Source: Mesorhizobium sp. (GTDB lineage: Bacteria > Pseudomonadota > Alphaproteobacteria > Rhizobiales > Rhizobiaceae). Taken from it: 64,000 nt of DNA. The stretch is taken from assembly GCF_016793485.1 (NCBI RefSeq), contig NZ_JAEULZ010000003.1, forward strand, positions 248,001-312,000, read 5' to 3'. Position 1 is the stretch's first letter, and every line of letters starts with the position of its first letter. Shown here piece after piece: positions 8,801 through 15,964 of the stretch. The translations under genes were made by a program, and so were the position numbers. Under the pieces are notes generated by a model. It ran no database searches and was not told the DNA's origin. It was given only the letters and a program-made list of their open reading frames with translations.

Positions 8801-8999
8801 TGAGTCGCACGATTATGAGAAGGCCCTCGCGCGTTTGGCAAAATTGAAATCGGACCGGAAACGCAAGAAACCGTGAGGAACGCATTCGGACATGTCCAAA
8901 CGAAATGCATTGACTTCGGAGTTCGCGGACGTGCGCATGGGTTTAATCGACCAATACTCAACCGTCAGGCGAGCGTACAGGCTAAGTCATTTGAATTGT
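8801..8999. other. Decayed intergenic DNA with a short C-terminal coding scrap
   Basis: No intact gene. On the plus strand 8802-8876 reads ESHDYEKALARLAKLKSDR followed by KRKKP and a stop, which looks like the basic tail of a lost gene but has no start or ribosome-binding site. The remaining bases up to the tRNA show nothing I can name. Together with the RND remnant this marks a stretch of gene decay beside a tRNA gene, a common insertion and deletion site. Confidence 0.4.
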
Positions 9000-9074
9000 T
9001 GGTACGCCCACGGGGAATCGAACCCCGGTTTGCGCCGTGAGAGGGCGCCGTCCTGACCGCTAGACGATGGGCGC
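9000..9074 (-). tRNA. tRNA-Glu (anticodon CTC)
   Basis: Read on the minus strand, a 7-bp acceptor stem (GCGCCCA with TGGGCGT, one G-U pair), a D arm with CTAGCGGTCAGGAC, and an anticodon stem GCGCC/GGCGC around the loop CTCTCAC give anticodon CTC. The T arm is CGGGGTTCGATTCCCCG. The 3' CCA is encoded. It decodes GAG. Confidence 0.95.
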
Positions 9075-9170
9075 GGAAGCCGCGATATAGGCTGGCCTCC
9101 CGCAAAATGCAACGGGCTTCGCGGCAAATCAACCGGGCACTGGAAGAAGCGCCTGGATGTACGCCCGCAG

Positions 9171-9569
9171 TCAGCGTTTTGGCTCGATCAGGTCCCACAG
9201 ATTGCCGTAGAGGTCGGCGAAGACGGCCACCGTGCCGTAGGCTTCACGGCGCGGTTCTTCTTTGAAGGCGACGCCCTTGGCCAGCATGGCCGCATGATCG
9301 CGGGCGAAATCGTCTGTTTCCAGGAACAGGAAGACGCGGCCGCCGGTCTGGTCGCCTACGCGCGCCTGCTGGCTTTCGCCTTCGGCCTTGGCGAGGAGCA
9401 GCTCAACACCGGAATTGCCTGCCGCCACCTTCAACCAGCGCTTGCCACCGCCGAGATCGACATCCTCTGCACGCTGAAAGCCGAGTCTGTCGACATACCA
9501 GTTCGCCGCCTCGTCATAGTCCGGCACGACCAGCGCGACGGTCGCGATGCGGCGATCAGGCCAGCTCAT
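9171..9569 (-). CDS. VOC (glyoxalase/bleomycin-resistance fold) family protein
   Basis: 132 aa single-unit vicinal oxygen chelate protein. It shows the typical opening beta strand and helix, TVALVVPDYDEAANWYVDRLGF, and the closing AVFADLYGNLWDLIEP, where a family metal ligand normally sits. The family includes glyoxalases, dioxygenases and antibiotic-binding proteins, and nothing here fixes the reaction. Its start overlaps the stop of the upstream membrane-protein gene by 4 nt, so the two are co-transcribed. Confidence 0.82.
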   Translation of the reverse strand: MSWPDRRIATVALVVPDYDEAANWYVDRLGFQRAEDVDLGGGKRWLKVAAGNSGVELLLAKAEGESQQARVGDQTGGRVFLFLETDDFARDHAAMLAKGVAFKEEPRREAYGTVAVFADLYGNLWDLIEPKR

Positions 9570-9952
9570 TCCTCGGTCACCGCGAAGCGGCCGACCACGC
9601 GTTTCGACAGAAGGTCGTAGATGTAGATCGCCCGGCTGCCGTCGGTCAGGTCGAGCGCGAGCGAGAGGCGGTTGCCCGACATCGACTGCGAGACGATCCG
9701 TGCCCCTGCCGGGAGCACGATCTGCCCCTCGACGACCCCTGTCGGCGACGGGATTTCGACACCCGCATCCACTACCGTCGGCGCCGGCGCCGTGTTCATC
9801 GCCTTGTAGACAAGGGCCGCAACGACGATCATAAGGGCGGCGAAAAGCAGGCCGAGGTTTATGGCGACGAAACGCACGAGCTTGCGCCTGACCTTCTCGA
9901 CCGCCGGATCGAGCGGTTTTTCCTCTTCGATGTTCAAGACCGGCCGCGTCAT
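9566..9952 (-). CDS. Small single-pass membrane protein (DUF6476-like)
   Basis: 128 aa from the ATG at 9952. A charged N-terminus (about 1-30) is followed by one membrane helix (about residues 33-53, INLGLLFAALMIVVAALVY) and a C-terminal domain rich in short strands, likely periplasmic. It resembles small proteins annotated DUF6476 in rhizobia, often beside the RluD-type gene as here. Function unknown. It is divergent from the pseudouridine synthase with only 20 nt between start codons, so the promoters must overlap. Confidence 0.75.
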   Translation of the reverse strand: MTRPVLNIEEEKPLDPAVEKVRRKLVRFVAINLGLLFAALMIVVAALVYKAMNTAPAPTVVDAGVEIPSPTGVVEGQIVLPAGARIVSQSMSGNRLSLALDLTDGSRAIYIYDLLSKRVVGRFAVTEE

Positions 9953-9972
9953 GATCAAGTCCCGGATATCCT

Positions 9973-11034
9973 ATGCGCGACCCTGATAAAGAAGACCCTG
10001 CCGAATTGATAGTGTTCCTGCGGCTCGAAACCGGACCCGATGCCGCAGGCAGGCGGCTGGATCAGTGGCTGACACACACGCTGGGAGCAGATTTTTCGCG
10101 CAGCCGCGTGCAGGCGTTGATACGACAGGGTGCGGTCGCGGTCGGCGGGAAACCGGCCGACGACCCCGGCCGGAAGCTCAAGGCCGGCGACGTTCTCGAT
10201 CTAAACCTGCCGGAACCGGAGGCTGCCGAACCCGTCGGCGAAGATATTCCACTCGACATCCTCTATGAGGACGCCGAACTGGTCGTGATCAACAAGCCGG
10301 CCGGGCTGGTCGTCCACCCGGGTGCGGGCAACGAGACCGGTACGCTCGTCAACGCGCTGATCCATCATTGTGGCGACACACTATCAGGGATCGGCGGCGT
10401 GAAGCGGCCTGGTATCGTGCACCGGCTGGACAAGGAGACGTCGGGGGTCATGGTCGTCGCCAAGACGGATCGGGCGCATCGCGCACTGTCCGAGGCTTTC
10501 GCCGATCACGGCCGCACCGGCGACCTCCAGCGCGCCTATGTGGCAGCGGTGTGGGGCGCACCGGAACGCAACGCCGGCACGGTCGACGCGCCACTTGGCC
10601 GCGCCGCCGACCGGGTGCGGCGCGCCGTGGTGCCGGCGGGCCGGAGTGACGCGCGCCACGCCGTAACCCACTATAAGGTGCTCGAGCGTTTCGGGGCGTC
10701 GGTCGTGACCGGCAAGCCGGTGGGGCAGAATCCGACCGCGCTTGCATCGCTGGTGCAATGTGAACTTGAAACCGGCCGTACGCATCAGATCCGCGTCCAT
10801 ATGGCCCATATCGGCCATCCGGTTGTCGGCGATCCGGACTACGGGCAGGCCTTCCGCACCAAGGCGAACCGCTTGGTCGAGCCGGCCCGCACCGCGGCGA
10901 AAACCTTTCCGCGACAAGCGCTCCACGCGCAACTTCTTGCCTTCAACCATCCTGTCACGGGTGAAATGATGCGCTTTGAAGCTCCACTTCCCGCCGACAT
11001 GGCGGAACTGGTTACGGCGTTTCGCGCAAGCTGA
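9973..11034 (+). CDS. rluD: 23S rRNA pseudouridine synthase, RluA/RluD family
   Basis: 353 aa. An N-terminal S4 RNA-binding domain (LDQWLTHTLG through VGGKPADDPGRKLKAGD, about 29-75) precedes the catalytic domain with the RluA-family motif GIVHRLDKETSGVMVV; the catalytic aspartate is Asp153. It converts uridines in 23S rRNA to pseudouridine, in RluD's case in helix 69. The symbol is by family and by its place immediately before rpoH, a common order in this group; RluC-like specificity is not excluded. Confidence 0.88.
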   Translation: MRDPDKEDPAELIVFLRLETGPDAAGRRLDQWLTHTLGADFSRSRVQALIRQGAVAVGGKPADDPGRKLKAGDVLDLNLPEPEAAEPVGEDIPLDILYEDAELVVINKPAGLVVHPGAGNETGTLVNALIHHCGDTLSGIGGVKRPGIVHRLDKETSGVMVVAKTDRAHRALSEAFADHGRTGDLQRAYVAAVWGAPERNAGTVDAPLGRAADRVRRAVVPAGRSDARHAVTHYKVLERFGASVVTGKPVGQNPTALASLVQCELETGRTHQIRVHMAHIGHPVVGDPDYGQAFRTKANRLVEPARTAAKTFPRQALHAQLLAFNHPVTGEMMRFEAPLPADMAELVTAFRAS

Positions 11035-11241
11035 CTTTCACCGCAATTCAATGTGCGTTCAGCAAATGGAACTGGCGTTGCGGCGCGCCAACATTACAAT
11101 CTGTTTAGTTTTGAACAATTCTCTGTATTTTCCGGTTTTGTTCCTATATATGTCGGTTGGCTCCGGATGCGCGCAAATGCGGCCGGCGCCTCATGCCCGC
11201 CTCATCTGAGGGGGCAAAGTAAGAGAGAGGAGGGCGCAACA
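11035..11241 (+). promoter_or_regulatory. rpoH upstream region
   Basis: About 200 nt without a gene before rpoH. The middle (about 11090-11155) is strongly A/T-rich compared with its surroundings and probably holds the rpoH promoter. TTGAAC occurs in it, but I could not place a confident -10 partner. GAGAGGAGG at 11225-11233 is a strong ribosome-binding site for the ATG at 11242. A longer in-frame reading that begins at 11053 crosses this region and is not the likely protein start. Confidence 0.5.
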
Positions 11242-12153
11242 ATGGCCCAGTCACTGCCCAGTATCGTTTCCGGAGAAGGCGGCCTGTCCCGCTATCTCGA
11301 GGAAATCAGACGTTTTCCCATGCTCCAGCCGCAGGAAGAGTACATGCTCGCCAAGCGGTACAACGAGCACGGCGACACCACCGCCGCCCATAAGCTCGTC
11401 ACCAGCCACCTGCGGCTCGTGGCCAAGATCGCCATGGGCTATCGCGGCTACGGCCTGCCGATCGGCGAGGTGATCTCCGAGGGCAATGTCGGCCTCATGC
11501 AGGCCGTGAAGAAATTCGAGCCGGAGCGCGGGTTCCGGCTGGCTACCTACGCCATGTGGTGGATCAAGGCCTCGATCCAGGAATACATCCTGCGTTCGTG
11601 GAGCCTTGTGAAGATGGGCACGACCGCCAACCAGAAGCGGCTGTTCTTCAACCTGCGCAAGGTGAAGGGCAAGATCCAGGCGCTCGACGACGGCGACCTG
11701 AAGCCCGACCAGATCGCGGAAATCGCCACGAGGCTGAACGTCTCGGAAGAGGAAGTCGTGTCGATGAACCGCCGCCTCTCCGGCGACGCCTCGCTGAACG
11801 CGCCGATCCGCGCGTCGGAAGGCGAGTCCGGCGAGTGGCAGGACTGGCTGGTCGACGACAGCGACAATGCCGAGCAGATCCTGGTCGAACAGGACGAGCT
11901 GGACAACCGCCGCGCCATGCTGAGCGACGCCATGTCGGTGCTTAACGACCGCGAGCGGCGCATCTTCGAGGCGCGCCGTCTCTCCGACGAGCCGCTGACG
12001 CTGGAAGAACTGTCATCGGAGTTCGACATCAGCCGCGAGCGCGTGCGCCAGATCGAGGTGCGCGCCTTCGAGAAGGTGCAGGACGCCGTCAAGGCTGCCG
12101 CCAAGCGGCAGCTTCAGGCGCTGCGTACGATCGAGGCGCAGCCGGCGGCCTGA
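11242..12153 (+). CDS. rpoH: RNA polymerase heat-shock sigma factor RpoH (sigma-32)
   Basis: 303 aa. It starts MAQSLPSIVSGEGGLSRYLE, typical of alphaproteobacterial RpoH. Region 2 contains LRLVAKIAMGYRGYGLP and the aromatic YAMWWIKASIQEYILRSWS used for promoter melting. The Q/R-K-L-F-F box (NQKRLFFNLRKVK) is specific to the RpoH group. Region 4 ends with a helix-turn-helix (LEELSSEFDISRERVRQIEV). It directs transcription of chaperones and proteases after heat stress. Rhizobia often carry a second rpoH elsewhere; this one follows rluD and has its own terminator. Confidence 0.96.
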   Translation: MAQSLPSIVSGEGGLSRYLEEIRRFPMLQPQEEYMLAKRYNEHGDTTAAHKLVTSHLRLVAKIAMGYRGYGLPIGEVISEGNVGLMQAVKKFEPERGFRLATYAMWWIKASIQEYILRSWSLVKMGTTANQKRLFFNLRKVKGKIQALDDGDLKPDQIAEIATRLNVSEEEVVSMNRRLSGDASLNAPIRASEGESGEWQDWLVDDSDNAEQILVEQDELDNRRAMLSDAMSVLNDRERRIFEARRLSDEPLTLEELSSEFDISRERVRQIEVRAFEKVQDAVKAAAKRQLQALRTIEAQPAA

Positions 12154-12177
12154 CCGCACTTTGTCGATCTGAAATGC

Positions 12178-12209
12178 AAACCGCGCCGCGAAACCGGCGC
12201 GGTTTTTTT
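12178..12209 (+). terminator. rpoH: Rho-independent terminator of rpoH
   Basis: An 11-bp stem AAACCGCGCCG / CGGCGCGGTTT with a 6-nt loop (CGAAAC), followed by a run of T. It lies 24 nt after the rpoH stop and touches the stop codon of the convergent glycosyltransferase gene, so it may serve both strands. Confidence 0.92.
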
Positions 12210-13786
12210 CACCAGGGTACGTGAAATATCTCGACGCGCGGCAGGCCGATCGGCGTCACGCCAATATCGCGCGCCAAGACACCAAAACCCTCTGTTTCGA
12301 CGAGGTCCTTGTAGGGCTTCTCCGGAAAATGCAGTCCGGCGCGATGCAGGGAGGCATCGACCAGAAGCATTGTGCCGCCAACGCCGTGCAGTTCGACCTT
12401 TTCGAGGTGACGCAGGTCGGAGAGAAAAAGCCGACCCCAAAAGTCCGCTGGCGGCTGATAGAGGCCGTCCCTGACCGACCTGTAATATTGATAGTCCTTT
12501 TTTGCCCAACTCGTCAGGAAGTTGTTGCGGTCAAAACTCAAGCCCCCAGCAACTTTAACGCAGTTCGGAGTCACGATCCTGTCACCGGCGGATAGGAGCG
12601 TCTGCAGGATGTTCGGTGGAAACTTCCAGACATCGATATCCGTCCAGAGCGCCCAGTCATCGCTCTCGTCAAGGCCATGCTGGAGAATGTGGTTGCGCAC
12701 CTTCGCCAACCCGCTGCGCCTCTCGCGCTGGAACCTCGGCTTGTGGCGCTTGACACGGTCCAGTTTCGTGCCAAGTCCTTTCTGCAGGAGAACGATATCC
12801 CTGTATCGACTGCGGATCGGAGTGACTGCCGCCTGAAGCCTCTCCCAACTGCCATCCGTGCTGTCACCCTCGCAGAACACCAGCTTGATGCGTTCGCTTG
12901 GATAGTCGAGCGAGCCGATGAGATTCAGAAACGGTTCGATATGCTCGACGGCATCGCGCAATGGGACGAGCACGGCGATGTTTGCGCCCTTGGGGGCGGA
13001 TTTGCCTATAACCTCCGGGTCTATCCTGCTTTGCAATTCGAGCTCGTCGCTCTGCGCGCCCCGCGTCAGGTAGTATCTGGCGCGATAATACTGTTTCTTG
13101 ACGGATCGCCCGAACTTCCGGCCAATGGGTTTGGCCAGCCACGTGCCGGCCCAATGATGTATCGACAGGTTTTCAACACGCTCGTTTTCCAGCGTGGCAT
13201 CCGGCTTTCCATGATGATCTATCGGAGCAAACAACTTCGGCGGATAGACAACCAGGCCGCCTTGATCGGGATAGCTCATTTGTGCGGACGTCAGAAGGCA
13301 TGGGCCAGTAGCGTTCAGCACCTCGCCGCTGTGGGCCGAGTATAGCATGCTGGTTTGCACATGCGCCCAAAAGGGGTGGTTTGCCGGACTTGCGATGGTG
13401 CCGTTGAAAAGAAGATGAGGCAGTCTGTGCTGGGATGTATGTGCTGCTTCGTGGGCCGCAGGTTCCTTGCACAGCACCACCCGTTCTTCACCCATGATCG
13501 GGTCGAACGGCGCGACACACTCACAATCCAGATCGGCATAGACCCCGCCGAAATGGTGCAGCAGCAGGTAGCGACCGGCATCCGCCCGGAATATCCCGCT
13601 CGGATACCCGCAAAAGGTATCCACAAACTCGGGGTAGTGCTCGCCTACGAAATCCAGGAGCGTGCGATCGTTCCAGAACATCCTCGTCCAGCCGGGATTG
13701 TGCTTAGCCCAACTGTCGACCCAAGGCTGGAATTTCTCAGGAATCCGATCCGTCTTCCAGGTCTGGTGCAGAACCCGCGGTATCAT
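12209..13786 (-). CDS. Two-domain glycosyltransferase: GT32-type N-terminus plus Anp1/GT2-like C-terminus
   Basis: 525 aa. The first about 250 residues match the Och1/capsular family 32 type: MIPRVLHQTWKTDRIPE, then GIFRADAGRYLLLHHFGG and the nucleotide-sugar DxD motif in VYADLDCECV. The second half starts near residue 270 with NIAVLVPLRDAVEHIEPFLN and LVFCEGDSTDGSW and carries DDWALWTDIDVWKFPP, resembling the Anp1-type or GT-A transferases. It is therefore probably bifunctional and builds a surface polysaccharide or glycolipid. It overlaps the preceding transferase gene by 4 nt. Base composition looks less G+C-rich than its neighbours by eye, consistent with acquisition. Sugar donor unknown. 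Confidence 0.82.
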   Translation of the reverse strand: MIPRVLHQTWKTDRIPEKFQPWVDSWAKHNPGWTRMFWNDRTLLDFVGEHYPEFVDTFCGYPSGIFRADAGRYLLLHHFGGVYADLDCECVAPFDPIMGEERVVLCKEPAAHEAAHTSQHRLPHLLFNGTIASPANHPFWAHVQTSMLYSAHSGEVLNATGPCLLTSAQMSYPDQGGLVVYPPKLFAPIDHHGKPDATLENERVENLSIHHWAGTWLAKPIGRKFGRSVKKQYYRARYYLTRGAQSDELELQSRIDPEVIGKSAPKGANIAVLVPLRDAVEHIEPFLNLIGSLDYPSERIKLVFCEGDSTDGSWERLQAAVTPIRSRYRDIVLLQKGLGTKLDRVKRHKPRFQRERRSGLAKVRNHILQHGLDESDDWALWTDIDVWKFPPNILQTLLSAGDRIVTPNCVKVAGGLSFDRNNFLTSWAKKDYQYYRSVRDGLYQPPADFWGRLFLSDLRHLEKVELHGVGGTMLLVDASLHRAGLHFPEKPYKDLVETEGFGVLARDIGVTPIGLPRVEIFHVPW

Positions 13787-14850
13787 TCCGAAGAACCATT
13801 ACCGTGCCGGCGAGAGGCATTCGTGGAACCACCAGCTACCAGCCCAGGAAACTCGTCGGACAACTTTTCATCGTTTGCCCGCGACAAAGGGCTGGCATTT
13901 CCGGCCTTCCCGGCTTTTCCAAAGCCGAATATCCCCGCGGCGTATCCGCGCCAGATCCTGAGGTTGTATTGCAACGCCTTCAAATCCTGCAGGCCGCCGC
14001 CTCCATAAATTCGCGACACCCGCATCATTTCCGACGCCTCCCGGAACCTGCGCTGGCGCGTCAAATGCCGTACGATCCGCATGGAGATGAAGCTCTTGCG
14101 CTTTTGAAGCACCTCTTCCGTGATGCCCAACGTCCTCAACTTGTCGAGTTCGACGGAGATGCCACCGAATACGCCTTGTGGATTGGAGACGAAACGCCGC
14201 GACATGCGGGCCTCGTCGAGATTGTAGGCGAGTACGGGCTGTGTGATGGTCGTCACCAAACACCGAGAAAGGATCGCAGCCCAATAAATCGTATCCTCAT
14301 CGAGATTTATGCTTTCGGGGAACCGAACGCCGACGGCCGCCTCAGCTGTGACAAGCGCGCTGCCGACAGTGATCGAGCGGATTTCATTCAGGAGATAGCG
14401 CTCGGCATTTAGCGCACTGTCGGAGCCGTATGTGCCCGGAAGCTTGAGCTTGTGGGCGGCTTGGCCGCGATGAATGGAAGCGCCGACCGCCAGGCCAGCC
14501 GTCGGCGATGCTTCGAGGGCGTCAGTGAGCAGCTTGATACCTCCCGGTATCACTTCATCGTCCGCATCGAGAAAAAACAGACGATCTCCGAGTGCTCGAT
14601 CCAAGCCTGCATTTCTTGCGGCCCCGGGGTTGGAGAACCCAACGTCAATTACCGCCAGAGGCAAGCCATGCAGATCCGCTGCCTTCCTCGCCACAGCGGC
14701 CGTGTCATCTTGCGACCCGTCGTTGACCAGCAAAATCTCACGGATCAGCGCTTTGTCATGGTCAAGGCTAGACAATGTACACGCGATCGTCGAGGAGGCA
14801 TTCCTCGCCGGTATGATGACGCTTATCTGCACCGATCGGGTCTTTGGCAT
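13783..14850 (-). CDS. Family 2 glycosyltransferase
   Basis: 355 aa. A GT-A fold is plain at the N-terminus: VQISVIIPARNASSTIACTL, LLVNDGSQDDTA, GAARNAGLDRALGD and the metal-binding FFLDADDEV. The C-terminal third is variable and ends in a Gly/Ser/Asn-rich tail. It would transfer a sugar to a growing polysaccharide at the inner membrane. First gene of a two-gene unit with the bifunctional transferase, coupled by an ATGA overlap. No export or polymerase gene is adjacent, so the product is unclear. The start has no strong ribosome-binding site. Confidence 0.88.
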   Translation of the reverse strand: MPKTRSVQISVIIPARNASSTIACTLSSLDHDKALIREILLVNDGSQDDTAAVARKAADLHGLPLAVIDVGFSNPGAARNAGLDRALGDRLFFLDADDEVIPGGIKLLTDALEASPTAGLAVGASIHRGQAAHKLKLPGTYGSDSALNAERYLLNEIRSITVGSALVTAEAAVGVRFPESINLDEDTIYWAAILSRCLVTTITQPVLAYNLDEARMSRRFVSNPQGVFGGISVELDKLRTLGITEEVLQKRKSFISMRIVRHLTRQRRFREASEMMRVSRIYGGGGLQDLKALQYNLRIWRGYAAGIFGFGKAGKAGNASPLSRANDEKLSDEFPGLVAGGSTNASRRHGNGSSE

Positions 14851-14922
14851 GGCATGGCGCGCGGCCGTATTCTCCGGTGACTCATCCTGCGAGAACTAGG
14901 CCAATGGCCCCCCTTGGCTCCT

Positions 14923-15026
14923 GCCGCTTCGCACTTTTGGCCAGCTTAGACAATAGCCGGAGCCTCGGACAAGGCATGATGATCCGACGCTGGTGTGTTG
15001 GCGACACAGCGAACAAGCGAAGTGGC
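14923..15026 (-). ncRNA. Candidate structured RNA downstream of zapA, possibly 6S RNA (ssrS)
   Basis: No gene fits between zapA and the glycosyltransferase (14851-15032). On the minus strand, GCCACTTCGC (15026-15017) can pair with GCGAAGCGGC (14932-14923) at 9 of 10 positions. Inside are a TGTGT/ACACA hairpin and a GCCT/AGGC hairpin. In many proteobacteria the 6S RNA gene lies directly after zapA, which is the main reason for the suggestion. The ends are only the paired arms; a real transcript could be longer on both sides. No T-tract terminator is visible. This is a hypothesis. Confidence 0.3.
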
Positions 15027-15032
15027 GTATGC

Positions 15033-15401
15033 TCAATTCGGCGTTTTGGGCGCGAGTTTCTCCGCGATCGCTTCCATGCGCTGGGCTAGCCCGCCCAGCG
15101 CGCCGGTAAGAGCGGCATCGCTCCTGTCGGCCTTGGACAGCGCTTCGTCGCGGGTCTTGCGCAACGTCGCGATCTCGCTTTCCATCCCCATGAGGCGTTT
15201 TTGTACCTCGGACAACTCGTCCATGACCATGATGCCGGCCATGACGGTCAGCCGCTGGTCACCAATCTCCCCGAATGAATCCTTCAGATGAGATACATAG
15301 CGGTCGAAGCGCTCGGCGAGCCCGATCAGGTGCTCTTCCTGCCCTTCGTCACAGGCCATGCGATAGGCCTTGCCGTCGATCGTCACCGTAACTTGTGCCA
15401 T
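15033..15401 (-). CDS. zapA: Cell division protein ZapA
   Basis: 122 aa. An N-terminal beta strand pair (MAQVTVTIDGKAYRMACDEG) is followed by the EEHLIGLAERFDRYV helix and a long C-terminal coiled coil, as in ZapA, which bundles FtsZ filaments at the division site. It lies 3 nt after the DUF4164 gene, a pairing common in rhizobia. Confidence 0.9.
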   Translation of the reverse strand: MAQVTVTIDGKAYRMACDEGQEEHLIGLAERFDRYVSHLKDSFGEIGDQRLTVMAGIMVMDELSEVQKRLMGMESEIATLRKTRDEALSKADRSDAALTGALGGLAQRMEAIAEKLAPKTPN

Positions 15402-15404
15402 GCG

Positions 15405-15677
15405 TTATCTGTCCAGCACCGCGCGGATGGTTTCCATCGCCGTGACCAGTCGGCGCGAAACTTCCTTGTTGGCCTCCTCGAGCCTGTCGCTCCTGGCCTC
15501 GGAATTATCGAGTTCCTGCGCGAGCCGGCTTCGATCGGCATTCAGCCTCTGCGCCTCGGCTTCCGCTTCGGAATAATCCTGTTCATTTTCGAGGCGCGCG
15601 GATACCGCGGACTCAAGCGCATCCATCGCCCTGCCCAACCTGGCAAGCACTTCCTTCAAGGTGGCTTCCTCGGTCAT
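15405..15677 (-). CDS. DUF4164 family coiled-coil protein
   Basis: 90 aa from the ATG at 15677, chosen because GGGAG lies 3 nt before it; a longer in-frame reading would begin at 15704. Nearly the whole protein is a predicted coiled coil (LGRAMDALESAVSARLE, then AEAQRLNADRSRLAQELDN). It matches small proteins called DUF4164 next to zapA in rhizobia. Function unknown; a role in the divisome with ZapA is inferred only from adjacency and shape. Confidence 0.82.
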   Translation of the reverse strand: MTEEATLKEVLARLGRAMDALESAVSARLENEQDYSEAEAEAQRLNADRSRLAQELDNSEARSDRLEEANKEVSRRLVTAMETIRAVLDR

Positions 15678-15964
15678 GGCTCCCGTGTCCGACCCGCCCA
15701 TCACCGAATCGTTCGCATTCAGAACGATTTACCAGAGAAACATTAGGCGTCGAGTGAAATCGCCGTCAACAAAGCTCTCTACACTGTCCCCTGCGAAGGC
15801 GTGCACAAATCATTTCGACGACGAAAGACGCCTCGGACGCTCACCGCCACAAGTCAGACGGGCCTCGCGCCAGGCCTTCATTTTGTTGACACCAAAACCG
15901 TGCCTGATATGTGTCGCGGCAACTTTCCTGCTTTTTCTCGATCGAACCCACGAACGGAGGGACC

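Noticed and set aside
8965-9198. Short minus-strand open frame across the tRNA
   Set aside because: It covers the tRNA-Glu gene entirely and has no family resemblance.
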